Positions 12,212 through 21,211 of a DNA stretch of 64,000 nucleotides are shown in pieces; the stretch's first letter is position 1, and each line of letters starts with the position of its first letter. A program made the position numbers and the translations under genes. The notes below the pieces were generated by a model. It worked only from the letters and a program-made list of their open reading frames with translations, had not been told where the DNA came from and made no database searches. The stretch spans positions 4,402,001 through 4,466,000 of the forward strand of contig NZ_FNSO01000004.1 in the NCBI RefSeq assembly GCF_900105945.1, given 5' to 3'. The stretch is from Amycolatopsis tolypomycina. Its GTDB lineage: Bacteria; Actinomycetota; Actinomycetes; Mycobacteriales; Pseudonocardiaceae.

Positions 12212-15076
12212 ATGCCTGGTGTTCGATTCGGCGTGCTCGGGCCGATCGCGGCCTGGCGCGGCGCCGACCCGATCGAGGTGGGTTCCGGCAAGTGTCTCCG
12301 GGTCCTCGGGATGCTGTTGCTGCACGCCAACCAGCGGGTCGACCGCGAGCAGATCATCGAGGGCGCCTGGGGCGGGCAGCCGCCGCGCAGTGCCGTCAAC
12401 CTCGTCCAGAAGTACGTCGGCGACGTGCGCCGCTCGCTCGACCTCGACGACGGCGCCCTGCGGACGGTGGGCACCGGGTACCTGCTGCGGGTCGAGCCCG
12501 ACCAGCTCGACAGCACCCAGTTCGCGTCCCGGCTGGCCCGGGCGCGCGAGACCCGCAGCGACGGGGACCTGACCGCCGCCCGGGAGCACCTCGCCGAGGC
12601 GATGACGCTGTGGCGCGGAACCGCTTTCAGCGGCCTCGACACCCCGGCGGCCACCACCGAACGGGCCCGGCTGGACGAGTACCGCTTCGGCGCGCTCGAG
12701 GACCTCGCCGAGCTCGACCTGCTGCGCGGCCAGCACGCGGCGGCCATCCCCGACCTGTCCCGGCTCGCCGGCGAGCACCCGTACCGCGAGCGCGTGCGGG
12801 AGCTGCTGATGATCGCGCTCTACCGCAGCGGCCGCCAAGGCGACGCGCTCGAGGTGTTCCACGGCATCCAGCGCCTGCTGGCCCGGGAGCTCGGCGCCAA
12901 CCCCGGGCCCGGGCTGCAGCGCGTGCACGCGCAGATCCTGCGCGCCGACCCCGCCCTCGACCTGGTCACCGCGACCCGGGAGCAGCGGCCGGTCGCCCAG
13001 CTGCCTGCCGACATCCCGGACTTCACCGGCCGGGCCGAGCCCCTCGCCGAGCTGCTCGGCCTGCTGGCCGAACGCCAGGTGGTGGTCGTCGCCGGCGCGC
13101 CGGGGACCGGCAAGTCGGCGCTCGCCGTGCGCGCACTTCACCAAGCCCGCGACGCGTTCCCCGACGGCCAGCTCTACCTCGACCTGGCCGGCACCTCCGC
13201 CGTGCCGCGCGACCCGGCGGTGATGCTGGCCGAACTGCTGCGCGCGCTCGGCGTCACGGACGCGGTCATGCCGCCCGGCCTGCACGAACGAGCCGCGCTC
13301 TACCGGTCGCGGCTGGCCGATCGCCGGATGCTGGTGCTGCTCGACGACGCCGCGGGCGCCCGGCAGGTGCGGCCGCTGCTGCCGCCGTCCGGGGGCTGCG
13401 CGGTGGTGGTCACCAGCCGCCACCGGCTGGCGGACCTGGCCGGCGCCGAGCACGTCGAGCTGGACGTGCTGTCCGCGGCGGACGCCCGCGAGCTCCTCGC
13501 CCGCGTCGCCGGCGCCGAGCGCGTCGAGCGGGAACCGGAGCAGGCCGACGCGATCGTCCGGCTGTGCGGCCGGCTCCCGCTGGCCCTCCGGATCACCGGC
13601 GCGAAGCTCGCGGGCCGGCGCGCGTGGACCCTGCGGGTGCTGCGCGACCGCTTGGAGGACGAATCGCGGCGGCTGCGCGAGCTGCGCGTCGGCGACCTCG
13701 ACGTGCGGGCCAACTTCGACCTGAGCCTGCGCCTGCTGCCCGAAGCCGCCGTCCGGGCGTTCCGGCTGCTGGGGCTGCTGGGCGCGGAGACGCTCCCCGC
13801 GTGGGTGATCGGCCCGCTGCTCGGCCGCGCGGACGGCGACGACGTGCTGGACGCCCTGGTCGACGCCTACCTCGTGCGCCTGGTGACCACCGACCGCATC
13901 GGGCAGCCGCGGTACCGGCTGCACGACCTGCTGCGCGCGTACGCGGCGGAGGGTGCGCAGGAGCACTACCCGCTGGAGGAGCGCCGGGCGGCGGTGGAGC
14001 GGGTGCTGTCCGCCTGGCTCGCCCTCGCCGAGCAGGCCCGCGACCTCTGCTACCCCAGCCTGTTCCGGCCGACGCCGGGCCGTGCGCCGCGCTGGACCCC
14101 GGACTACCGCGTGATCGATCCGCTCGCCTGGTTCGACGCCGAACGCGGGACGCTGCTGCGGGCGATCGAGCTCGCGGCGGAGTGGGGCATGGCGGAGCTC
14201 GCCTGGGAGCTGGCGGTGGCCGCGGTGCCGTACTACGACCACCGCAGCCTCTACCAGGACTGGAACCGCAGCCACCGGATCGCGCTGGACGCCGCCGCGG
14301 CGGCCGGCGACGCCCACGGCGAAGCGGCACTGCTGCAAGGGCTTGGCCAGGTGCACATCTACCTCGACGAAATGGCCGAGGCCCGCCACGACCTGCGCCG
14401 CAGCGTGAAGCTGTACCAGGAGATCGGCGATCCGCGCGGTGAAGGTCTCGCCCTGGCGAGCCTGGGCACGGTGCACCGCGTCCGCGGCGAACTCGACGCG
14501 GCACTGGCCGTCGACAAGGAGGCGCTGGCCCACCTGGTGGCGGCCGGCCACCGGCAGGCGGAAGCCCAGATCCGGACGGCCATCGGCATCATCGGCTTCG
14601 AGCAGGGCGCCGAGGACGCGGGCCGGTGGATCGAGGAGGGCCTGCACATCGCCCGCCGGCTCGGCGACCGCCACCGGCAGGCGGTGATCCTCCGCACGCT
14701 CAGCCGCTACCACCTGGGCATCGGCGACACCCCGGCAGCGCTACGCGACCTCACCGAAGCACTGAAGATGTTCAACGAGATCGGCGACGAGCGGTGCGGC
14801 GCCTACACCGACCAGCGGCTCGGCGTGATCTACGCGGACCTCGCCGACCGGCCCCGCGCGGACTCGGCCCTCCACCGCGCGGCGCACGTGTTCCGCATGA
14901 ACGGCGACCGCAGCAACGAAGCGGCGTGCTGGCAACAGCTCGGCGAGCTGGAAAACGAGCTGGGCGACCCGGCCGCGGCCCGCCACCACCTGGGCCTGGC
15001 GATCGAACTGTGGCGGGCGGTCGGGCTGCCGGAGCGGGCCGACAGCCTGCAGGCGGTCGTCGACGCGGCCGGCTGA
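12212..15076 (+). CDS. AfsR/SARP family transcriptional regulator (BTAD, NB-ARC, TPR)
   Basis: A 954-residue regulator. Residues 1-95 are the OmpR-like winged helix (VRFGVLGPIAAW; QPPRSAVNLVQKYVGDVRRSL), 96-245 the bacterial transcriptional activation domain (EHPYRERVRELLMIALYRSGRQ), and about 270-560 an NB-ARC ATPase with P-loop AGAPGTGKSA (near residue 295) and Walker B MLVLLDD. TPR repeats fill about 690-950. Large SARPs activate secondary metabolism or respond to phosphate and Ser/Thr kinases. ATG at 12212 has AGGAGG upstream. No biosynthetic cluster adjoins it; its targets may be elsewhere. The following gap (15077-15200) shows nothing notable. Confidence 0.93.
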   Translation: MPGVRFGVLGPIAAWRGADPIEVGSGKCLRVLGMLLLHANQRVDREQIIEGAWGGQPPRSAVNLVQKYVGDVRRSLDLDDGALRTVGTGYLLRVEPDQLDSTQFASRLARARETRSDGDLTAAREHLAEAMTLWRGTAFSGLDTPAATTERARLDEYRFGALEDLAELDLLRGQHAAAIPDLSRLAGEHPYRERVRELLMIALYRSGRQGDALEVFHGIQRLLARELGANPGPGLQRVHAQILRADPALDLVTATREQRPVAQLPADIPDFTGRAEPLAELLGLLAERQVVVVAGAPGTGKSALAVRALHQARDAFPDGQLYLDLAGTSAVPRDPAVMLAELLRALGVTDAVMPPGLHERAALYRSRLADRRMLVLLDDAAGARQVRPLLPPSGGCAVVVTSRHRLADLAGAEHVELDVLSAADARELLARVAGAERVEREPEQADAIVRLCGRLPLALRITGAKLAGRRAWTLRVLRDRLEDESRRLRELRVGDLDVRANFDLSLRLLPEAAVRAFRLLGLLGAETLPAWVIGPLLGRADGDDVLDALVDAYLVRLVTTDRIGQPRYRLHDLLRAYAAEGAQEHYPLEERRAAVERVLSAWLALAEQARDLCYPSLFRPTPGRAPRWTPDYRVIDPLAWFDAERGTLLRAIELAAEWGMAELAWELAVAAVPYYDHRSLYQDWNRSHRIALDAAAAAGDAHGEAALLQGLGQVHIYLDEMAEARHDLRRSVKLYQEIGDPRGEGLALASLGTVHRVRGELDAALAVDKEALAHLVAAGHRQAEAQIRTAIGIIGFEQGAEDAGRWIEEGLHIARRLGDRHRQAVILRTLSRYHLGIGDTPAALRDLTEALKMFNEIGDERCGAYTDQRLGVIYADLADRPRADSALHRAAHVFRMNGDRSNEAACWQQLGELENELGDPAAARHHLGLAIELWRAVGLPERADSLQAVVDAAG

Positions 15077-15200
15077 ACCGGCGCGCGTGCCCGCCGTTAT
15101 TCCCGCCACCCGGCGCCGTCCCAGCAGTTGGCCGCTTCCGCCCCGCGCGCGGAATCCGGCGCACACTGCGGAGACGGGCCGAAGAGAAGGGAACGCCGGG

Positions 15201-16397
15201 ATGACAGGACCACGGATCGCCGTCGCGCTGGACGGATCGGGGTGGCACCCCGCCGCGTGGCGCGAACCCGGGGCGCGGCCGCGCGAACTGCTCACCGCCG
15301 GCTACTGGACCGACCTGGTGCGCGAAGCCGAGGCCGCCAAGCTGGACTTCGTCACCCTCGAAGACTCCCTGGCCCTGCAGACGGTGCACTACCTCGACCG
15401 GCCGGGCGAGCGGACCGACATCGTCCAGGGCCGCCTCGACGCCGTGCTGATCGCCGCCCGCGTCGCGCCGCTGACCTCGCACATCGGGCTGGTGCCGACC
15501 GCGGTGGTCACCCACACCGAGCCGTTCCACCTGTCGAAGGCGATCGCCACCCTCGACTACGTCAGCACCGGCCGCGCGGGTGTCCGGGTGCAGGTCGCCG
15601 GCCGGGCCGACGACAACCGGCACTTCGGCCGCCGCGAGTTCGGCGAGTTCCGGCTCGAGGACTCCGCCGAGCCGGACAAGCCGAGCGCACTGGCCGACCT
15701 GTTCGACGAGGCCGCCGACTACGTCGAGGTGCTGCGCCGGCTGTGGGACAGCTGGGAGGACGACGCCGAGATCCGCGACGTCGCCACCGGCCGGTTCGTC
15801 GACCGCGAGAAGCTGCACTACATCGACTTCGGCGGACGCTGGTTCTCGGTCAAGGGCCCGTCGATCACGCCGCGGCCGCCGCAGGGCCAGCCGCCGGTCA
15901 GCGCGCTGGCGCACGCCGCGATCCCCTACCGGCTCGCCGCCCGCTCCGCCGACGTCGTCTACGTGACGCCGTTCGACCGCGACCAGGCCGCGACGATCGT
16001 CGCCGCCGTGCGCGAGGAGCAGGAGCGGGCCGGACGCGGCGGCGAAACCCTGCACGTCTTCGGTGACGTCGTCGTGTTCCTCGGCGAGACCGAGCAGGCC
16101 GCCGCGGACCGCAAGGCCCGGCTCGACGACCGGTTCGGCGCGGAGTACACCTCCGACGCGTTCGTCTTCACCGGCACCCCGGCCGGGCTGGCCGACCTGC
16201 TGCTCGACTGGCAGCGCGCCGGGCTCTCGGGCTTCCGGCTGCGGCCGGGCGCGGTCCCGCACGACCTGACCGCGATCACCCGCGGCCTGGTCCCCGCGCT
16301 GCGGTCCCGCGGCGCCTTCCGCACCGAGTACGAGGCGAGCACCCTGCGCGGGCTGCTCGGCCTGTCCCGGCCCGCCAACCGCTACGCCGCCGTCTGA
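15201..16397 (+). CDS. LLM class flavin-dependent monooxygenase
   Basis: A 398-residue luciferase-like oxidoreductase of the NtaA/SnaA/DszA group. The barrel shows FVTLEDSLALQ, HIGLVPTAVVTHTEPFHLSKAIATLDYVSTGRAGVRVQV and the C-terminal region GLVPALRSRGAFRTEYEASTLRGLLGL, the last being diagnostic of the group. These enzymes take FMNH2 from a partner reductase and oxidise substrates such as sulfur compounds, chelators or nitrilotriacetate. Start ATG 15201 with AGAAGGGA. The next gene, ten bases on, is a second enzyme of the same group, so both probably act in one pathway. The substrate is unknown. Confidence 0.88.
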   Translation: MTGPRIAVALDGSGWHPAAWREPGARPRELLTAGYWTDLVREAEAAKLDFVTLEDSLALQTVHYLDRPGERTDIVQGRLDAVLIAARVAPLTSHIGLVPTAVVTHTEPFHLSKAIATLDYVSTGRAGVRVQVAGRADDNRHFGRREFGEFRLEDSAEPDKPSALADLFDEAADYVEVLRRLWDSWEDDAEIRDVATGRFVDREKLHYIDFGGRWFSVKGPSITPRPPQGQPPVSALAHAAIPYRLAARSADVVYVTPFDRDQAATIVAAVREEQERAGRGGETLHVFGDVVVFLGETEQAAADRKARLDDRFGAEYTSDAFVFTGTPAGLADLLLDWQRAGLSGFRLRPGAVPHDLTAITRGLVPALRSRGAFRTEYEASTLRGLLGLSRPANRYAAV

Positions 16398-16407
16398 GGA
16401 GGCCGAG

Positions 16408-17751
16408 ATGTCCCGGAAGCAGATCCACCTCGCGGCGCACTTCCCCGGCGTCAACAACACGACCGTGTGGAGCGACCCCGAAGCGGGCAGCCACATCGAG
16501 TTCAGCTCCTTCGTGAAGCTCGCGCAGACCGCCGAGCGCGCGAAGTTCGACTTCTTCTTCCTCGCCGAAGGCCTGCGGCTGCGCGAGCAGGGCGGGCAGA
16601 TCTACGACCTCGACGTCGTCGGCCGCCCGGACACCTTCACCGTGCTGTCCGCGCTGGCCGCGGTGACCGAGCGGCTCGGCCTCGCGGGCACGATCAACTC
16701 GACGTTCAACGAGCCGTTCGAGGTGGCGCGGCAGTTCGCCTCGCTCGACCACCTCTCCGCCGGGCGCGCCGCGTGGAACGTCGTGACGTCGTGGGACGCC
16801 TTCACCGGCGAGAACTTCCGCCGCGGCGGGTTCCTGCCGCAGGACCAGCGCTACGAGCGCGCCGAGACGTTCCTGCGCACGGCCTGGGAGCTGTTCGACT
16901 CGTGGCGCGGCAGCGAGGTCGCCGCCGACGCCGACAGCGGCGTATTCCTGCAAGACGCCGCCGCGGGCGCGTTCGCCCACCACGACGCCCATTTCGACAT
17001 CGAGGGCCGGTTCCCGGTGCCGCGCAGCCCGCAGGGCCGCCCGGTGATCATCCAGGCCGGCGACTCCGAGGAGGGCCGCGAGTTCGCCGCGGCCACCGCC
17101 GACGCGATCTTCAGCCGCTACGGCACCCTCGAAGCCGGGCAGAAGTTCTACTCGGACGTCAAGGGCCGGCTGGCGAAGTACGGCCGCCGGTCCGAGCAGC
17201 TGGTGATCCTGCCCGCGGCGACGTTCGTCCTCGGCGACACCGACGCCGACGCCCACGAACGCGCCCACGTGGTGCGCCGGCAGCAGGTCAGCGGGCAGAC
17301 GGCGATCAAGTTCCTCGAGCAGGTCTGGAACACCGACCTGAGCGACCACGACCCCGACGGCCCGCTGCCGTCGACCGACCCGGTGGTCGACGGGTCCACG
17401 ATCGCCCCCGGCCGCGCCAGCGTCCGCATGTACCGCGACCCGGTCGCGACGGCCCGCGAATGGCGCCGGCTCGCCGAGGCGAAGAACCTGTCGACCCGCG
17501 ACCTGATCATCGAGGTCACCGGCCGCCAGACGTTCATCGGCTCCCCGACGACGGTGGCGGCGGCCATCGACGACCTGGTCCAGGCCGACGCGAGCGACGG
17601 CTTCATCCTGGTCCCGCACGTGACGCCGGGCGGCCTCGACGAGTTCGCCGACAAGGTCGTCCCGCTGCTGCAGGAGCGCGGCTCGTTCCGGACCGAGTAC
17701 ACGGGCACGACCCTGCGCGACCACCTGGGCCTGGAGCCGCTCGAAGCGTAA
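16408..17751 (+). CDS. NtaA/DszA family FMN-dependent monooxygenase
   Basis: A 447-residue enzyme, full length for NtaA/SnaA/SoxA/DszA monooxygenases. Seen are MSRKQIHLAAHFPGVNNTTVW, FDFFFLAEGLRLR, the STFNEPFEVARQFASLDHLS barrel segment, WNVVTSWD and GSFRTEYTGTTLRDHLGL at the end. FMNH2-dependent; the reductase is not in the neighbourhood. GAGGAGG lies eight bases before ATG 16408, ten bases behind the preceding LLM gene, so a two-gene operon is likely. It ends at a perfect 34-bp palindromic terminator. It could act on organosulfur, chelator or alkyl-nitrilotriacetate-like compounds; I cannot choose. Confidence 0.9.
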   Translation: MSRKQIHLAAHFPGVNNTTVWSDPEAGSHIEFSSFVKLAQTAERAKFDFFFLAEGLRLREQGGQIYDLDVVGRPDTFTVLSALAAVTERLGLAGTINSTFNEPFEVARQFASLDHLSAGRAAWNVVTSWDAFTGENFRRGGFLPQDQRYERAETFLRTAWELFDSWRGSEVAADADSGVFLQDAAAGAFAHHDAHFDIEGRFPVPRSPQGRPVIIQAGDSEEGREFAAATADAIFSRYGTLEAGQKFYSDVKGRLAKYGRRSEQLVILPAATFVLGDTDADAHERAHVVRRQQVSGQTAIKFLEQVWNTDLSDHDPDGPLPSTDPVVDGSTIAPGRASVRMYRDPVATAREWRRLAEAKNLSTRDLIIEVTGRQTFIGSPTTVAAAIDDLVQADASDGFILVPHVTPGGLDEFADKVVPLLQERGSFRTEYTGTTLRDHLGLEPLEA

Positions 17752-17785
17752 GGAAGTCTCCCCGGGCCGGCCCGGGGAGACTTCC
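17752..17785. terminator. Perfect 17-bp palindromic terminator
   Basis: GGAAGTCTCCCCGGGCC pairs with the immediately following GGCCCGGGGAGACTTCC, with no separate loop in the repeat. It begins directly at the stop codon of the monooxygenase and lies before the convergent SDR stop at 17792, so it can end transcription in both directions. Confidence 0.85.
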
Positions 17786-17791
17786 ACCGGC

Positions 17792-18547
17792 TCAGACGAG
17801 CGACGCGGTCAGCCCGCCGTCGAGGACGTAGTGGCTGCCGGTGATCCAGCTCGCGCGGTCGGACGCCAGGAACGCCGTCACCTCCGCGATGTCCTGCGGG
17901 GTGCCCAGCCTGCCCTGCTTGGCCGCGACCAGGTCGCCGAACGGCACCTGGGTCGCCGCCTCGAAGTCGGGGACCAGGCGCTCGACCATGGCCGTGTCCG
18001 CGAAGCCCGGGCAGACCGCGTTGACCCGCACGCCCGTCGGGCGCATCTCGACCGCCGCCACGCGGGTCAGCTGGATGACCGCCGCCTTCGTCGCGCAGTA
18101 GGAGCCGAGCAGCGGGCTGCCGCCGATGCCCGCGATCGAGGCGATGTTGACGATGTTGCCCTTCGACTCCACCAGGTGCGGGGTCGCCGCCTTCATCGCC
18201 ACGAACGTGCCGCGCACGTTGACCGCGAAGATCCGGTCGAAGCTCTCCGTCGGCTGCTGCAGCAGCGGCGACGACACCTCGATGCCGGCGTTGTTCACCA
18301 GGACGTCGAGGCCGCCGAGGAGGTCGACCGCCTGCTGGATCGCCGTCTGGACCTGGGTTTCGTCGGTGACGTCGCAGTTCGCGACGCCGGCCGCGCCGAT
18401 CTCCTCGGCCGCCTGCTTGGCCGCGAGGGCGTCGAGGTCGCTCACGACGACCCGGGCGCCGCGTTCGGTGAACAGCGCCGCGATGGCCTTGCCGATGCCG
18501 GCGCCGGAGCCGGTGACGAAGACGCGCTTTCCTGCGAGTTCGGACAT
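17792..18547 (-). CDS. SDR family oxidoreductase
   Basis: A 251-residue classical short-chain dehydrogenase. Cofactor motif TGSGAGIGKA (residues 11-20), NNAG at about 86, catalytic Ser of IASIAG and YCATK (Tyr-x-x-x-Lys) near residues 152-156, and the terminal ASWITGSHYVLDGGLTASLV. An acidic residue after strand 2 (VSDLDAL) favours NAD(H). ATG 18547 with AAAGGGACC. It is the third gene of the ligase/LLM/SDR operon, 11 bp behind the LLM gene. It probably oxidises or reduces a CoA-linked or free alcohol intermediate, which is inferred from the operon. Confidence 0.9.
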   Translation of the reverse strand: MSELAGKRVFVTGSGAGIGKAIAALFTERGARVVVSDLDALAAKQAAEEIGAAGVANCDVTDETQVQTAIQQAVDLLGGLDVLVNNAGIEVSSPLLQQPTESFDRIFAVNVRGTFVAMKAATPHLVESKGNIVNIASIAGIGGSPLLGSYCATKAAVIQLTRVAAVEMRPTGVRVNAVCPGFADTAMVERLVPDFEAATQVPFGDLVAAKQGRLGTPQDIAEVTAFLASDRASWITGSHYVLDGGLTASLV

Positions 18548-18558
18548 GCTGGTCCCTT

Positions 18559-19551
18559 TCACATCGCTTCGATCTTGGGGAGGATCTCTTCCTTGAGCCG
18601 CTTCATGTCGTCCAAGGTCTTCGCCACCGGGACGTCCTGGAAGGGCGGCCACAGGAACGGCATGGTCAGCCCGGCTTCCCGGTAGCGCTTGAGCTGGTCG
18701 GTGATCTGCGCCTGCGAGCCCACGAGCAGGTTGGTGCCCTTGCCGAGCGGGCTCTGGTCCATGTCCTGGTCGGTGATGACGAACCAGATCATGCTGGAAA
18801 TCTCGAGGTCGTCGACCGAGCGCGGGGTGTCGAGCGCTGCGAGCTCGCGCTGGATCTCGGTCCGCCAGCGCCGGATGTCCTCGGGCGAGTCCTGGATGCC
18901 GATCCAGCCGGACAGCCCGTACTTCGCGATGCGGGCGGCCGAGCGCCTGGCGTCCTTGAGGCCGCTGAAGAAGATCGGCGGGTGCGGTTTCTGCACCGGC
19001 TTGGCGCCGAACCCGCTGCGCTGGAAGTCGGCGAACTCGCCGTGGTACTCGAACACGTCGTTGGTCCAGATGCCCTGCATGATCTCCAGGGTTTCCCGGA
19101 CGTGCTTGTGCCGCTTGGGAAAGAGGTGCGACGCGCTCGCGGCGGCGAACTCCTCGGGCATCCAGCCGGAGCCGACGGCGACGTTGAGCCGGCCACCGGA
19201 GAGGTGGTCGATGGTGGCGAGCTCCGCGGCGAGGACGCCGGGCGCGCGGTAGGGCGTGTCGATGATGCTCATCCCGATCCGCACCTTCGACGTCTTCGCC
19301 GCGAGCCACGGGATGAGCGGCATGCCCTGGAGGAACTCGCCGCGCGAGCTGACCGGCAGGCCCTTGGGGAAGCCCTCGATCATGCCGAAGGAGTACTGCA
19401 TCTCCTGGGTGTCCGACGTCTCCGGGACGATGATCCGGTCGAGCGTCCAGACGGAGTCGAAGTCGAGGTCCTCGGCCAGCGCGGTGAGGTCCTCGAGTTC
19501 CCGCACGGTCACCTTGTCCCGGAAGTTCGGCAGGTAGAGCGCGAGTTTCAT
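18559..19551 (-). CDS. LLM class oxidoreductase, probably F420- or FMN-dependent
   Basis: A 330-residue luciferase-like protein: MKLALYLPNFRDKVTVRELEDL at the start, VRIGMSIIDTPYRAPGVLAAELATIDHLSGGRLNVAVGSGWMPEEF in the barrel and KPHPPIFFSGLKD. The GRLNVAVGSGWMPEEFAA motif is the usual one in F420-dependent LLM enzymes (TIGR03619-like), though FMN is possible. ATG 19551 is preceded by GAAGGGAAA. It lies 11 bp behind the acyl-CoA ligase and in front of the SDR, so it probably works on a product of the ligase or its precursor. Confidence 0.88.
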   Translation of the reverse strand: MKLALYLPNFRDKVTVRELEDLTALAEDLDFDSVWTLDRIIVPETSDTQEMQYSFGMIEGFPKGLPVSSRGEFLQGMPLIPWLAAKTSKVRIGMSIIDTPYRAPGVLAAELATIDHLSGGRLNVAVGSGWMPEEFAAASASHLFPKRHKHVRETLEIMQGIWTNDVFEYHGEFADFQRSGFGAKPVQKPHPPIFFSGLKDARRSAARIAKYGLSGWIGIQDSPEDIRRWRTEIQRELAALDTPRSVDDLEISSMIWFVITDQDMDQSPLGKGTNLLVGSQAQITDQLKRYREAGLTMPFLWPPFQDVPVAKTLDDMKRLKEEILPKIEAM

Positions 19552-19562
19552 GGTGTTTCCCT

Positions 19563-21095
19563 TCAGCGGGCGGTGAGGGTGGTGCGGATTTCGGTCTTGA
19601 GGACCTTGCCGACGGTCGACCGGGGCAGGTCCGGCCAGATCTCGATCTGCTTCGGGGCTTTCACGCTCCCGATGCGGTCCTTGACGAACGCGATCAGCTC
19701 GGCACGGTCCAGTTCCCGGCCGGGCCGGAGCTGGACGACGGCGGTGACGCGCTCGCCCCACTTGTCGTCGGGCAGGCCGATCACGGCGCAGTCGCGGACC
19801 GCGTCGTGGGCCAGCACCGCCTGTTCGACCTCGGCGGAGTAGACGTTGAACCCGCCGGTGATGACCATGTCCTTGGCGCGGTCGACGATGTGGAGGAAGC
19901 CTTCGCCGTCGAGGAACCCGATGTCGCCGGTGTGGTGCCAGCCGTGCGCCGACGCCTCGGCCGAGGCGTCGGGGTTGCGGTAGTAGCCGGCCATCACGAG
20001 TGAGCCGCGCACGCAGATCTCACCGCGTTCACCTTGCGGGACGGCGTTTCCGTCGCCGTCGAGGATCGCCACCGTGACCAGCGGCGACGGGCGGCCCGCC
20101 GACGCCAGCCGTCCCGTGTGGACAGTCCCGTCCGGACGGCGGTGCTCGGCGGGCGACAGCGTCGAGATCATCATCGGGGCTTCGGACTGGCCGAACAGCT
20201 GCGCCATCGGCCCGATCCGGTCGAGGGCTTCGGCCAGCCGCGCCGTCGACATCGGGGCCGCGCCGTACCAGAAGCACTGCAGGGACGAGAGGTCCGTCGT
20301 GTCGAGTGCTTCGTGGCCGAGCACCAGGTAGATGAGCGTCGGCGGCAGGAACGTGTGCGTGACGCGGTGGCGTTCGATCAGGGCCAGGAACTCCCCGACG
20401 TCGGGTTTGGCCATGATCACGACCTCGCCGCCGCGAGCGAGGACCGGGAAGCAGAGGACGCCGGCCGCGTGCGTCAGCGGCGCCAGGGCCAGGTAGACCG
20501 GGCGGCTCTCGAAGGGGTAGCTCATCAGCGTGATCGCCGACATCGTCTCGAGGTTGCGGCCGGTGAGCATGACGCCCTTGGGGCGGCCGGTGGTGCCACC
20601 CGTGCCGACGAGGGCGACGACGTCGCCGGGCGGGTCGGCCGCGACCGGCGGGTCTTCGCGGGCGGCGTCGAGCCAGGCGTCGAAGCCGGGCGCGAAGTCG
20701 TCGCCGTCGCCGAGGCGGACGAGCGTGGTCAGCTTCGGCAGCTGCGGGGCGATCTTGCGGACGAGGTCCTCGAAGGCGGGCTGGAAGACCAGTGTGGTGC
20801 AGTCGAAGAGGTCCAGGAGCTCGGCGTTCTCGCCGGCGGCGTTGCGCGGGTTGATCGGGCACCACACCGCGCCGGCCCGGGAGATGCCGAAGACGCAGGT
20901 GAACGCGGTCGGGTCGTTGGCCGAGAGGACGCCGACCTTGTCCCCCGGGGCGACGCCCGAGCGCCGCAACGCGCGGGCGACCGCCTCGGCCAGCTCGACG
21001 ACCTCGCCGTAACCGCGCGAGACCCCGTCGAGGGTCAAGCAGGGCGCCCCGGGGTCCAGGGAGGCGCCTTTCTCCAGGTAGAAGAACAGAGACAT
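19563..21095 (-). CDS. Acyl-CoA synthetase / AMP-dependent ligase
   Basis: A 510-residue ANL-superfamily enzyme that activates a carboxylic acid to acyl-AMP and then acyl-CoA. Motifs: P-loop GTGGTTGRPKGVMLT (about 173-187), A5-like FGQSEAPM, A7 GWHHTGDIGFLD and the hinge/A8 region IVDRAKDMVITGGFNVYSAEVE, and catalytic Lys near the end in STVGKVLKTE. ATG 21095 with GGGAGGG. It is the first gene of a three-gene operon divergent from a TetR regulator. It resembles FadD3/FadD8-type and aryl-CoA ligases; the acid is unknown. Confidence 0.92.
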   Translation of the reverse strand: MSLFFYLEKGASLDPGAPCLTLDGVSRGYGEVVELAEAVARALRRSGVAPGDKVGVLSANDPTAFTCVFGISRAGAVWCPINPRNAAGENAELLDLFDCTTLVFQPAFEDLVRKIAPQLPKLTTLVRLGDGDDFAPGFDAWLDAAREDPPVAADPPGDVVALVGTGGTTGRPKGVMLTGRNLETMSAITLMSYPFESRPVYLALAPLTHAAGVLCFPVLARGGEVVIMAKPDVGEFLALIERHRVTHTFLPPTLIYLVLGHEALDTTDLSSLQCFWYGAAPMSTARLAEALDRIGPMAQLFGQSEAPMMISTLSPAEHRRPDGTVHTGRLASAGRPSPLVTVAILDGDGNAVPQGERGEICVRGSLVMAGYYRNPDASAEASAHGWHHTGDIGFLDGEGFLHIVDRAKDMVITGGFNVYSAEVEQAVLAHDAVRDCAVIGLPDDKWGERVTAVVQLRPGRELDRAELIAFVKDRIGSVKAPKQIEIWPDLPRSTVGKVLKTEIRTTLTAR

Positions 21096-21145
21096 CGTCG
21101 TCCCTCCCGACTTCGCCGGCGGCTGGTGAAGACCATGACCGCCAT

Positions 21146-21175
21146 TTGGACGAATGTCAAGATTTTCTTGGACGA
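21146..21175. promoter_or_regulatory. Direct repeat in the TetR/ligase divergent promoter
   Basis: TTGGACGAATGTCA starts at 21146 and TTGGACGATTGGTCA at 21168, 22 bp apart (two helical turns) in the 116-bp divergent gap. These are the best candidates for the binding sites of the TetR repressor encoded next door, controlling both itself and the ligase operon. Confidence 0.5.
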
Positions 21176-21211
21176 TTGGTCAGAAAACGGCCGGATGGTA
21201 TCTTCGGGCCT

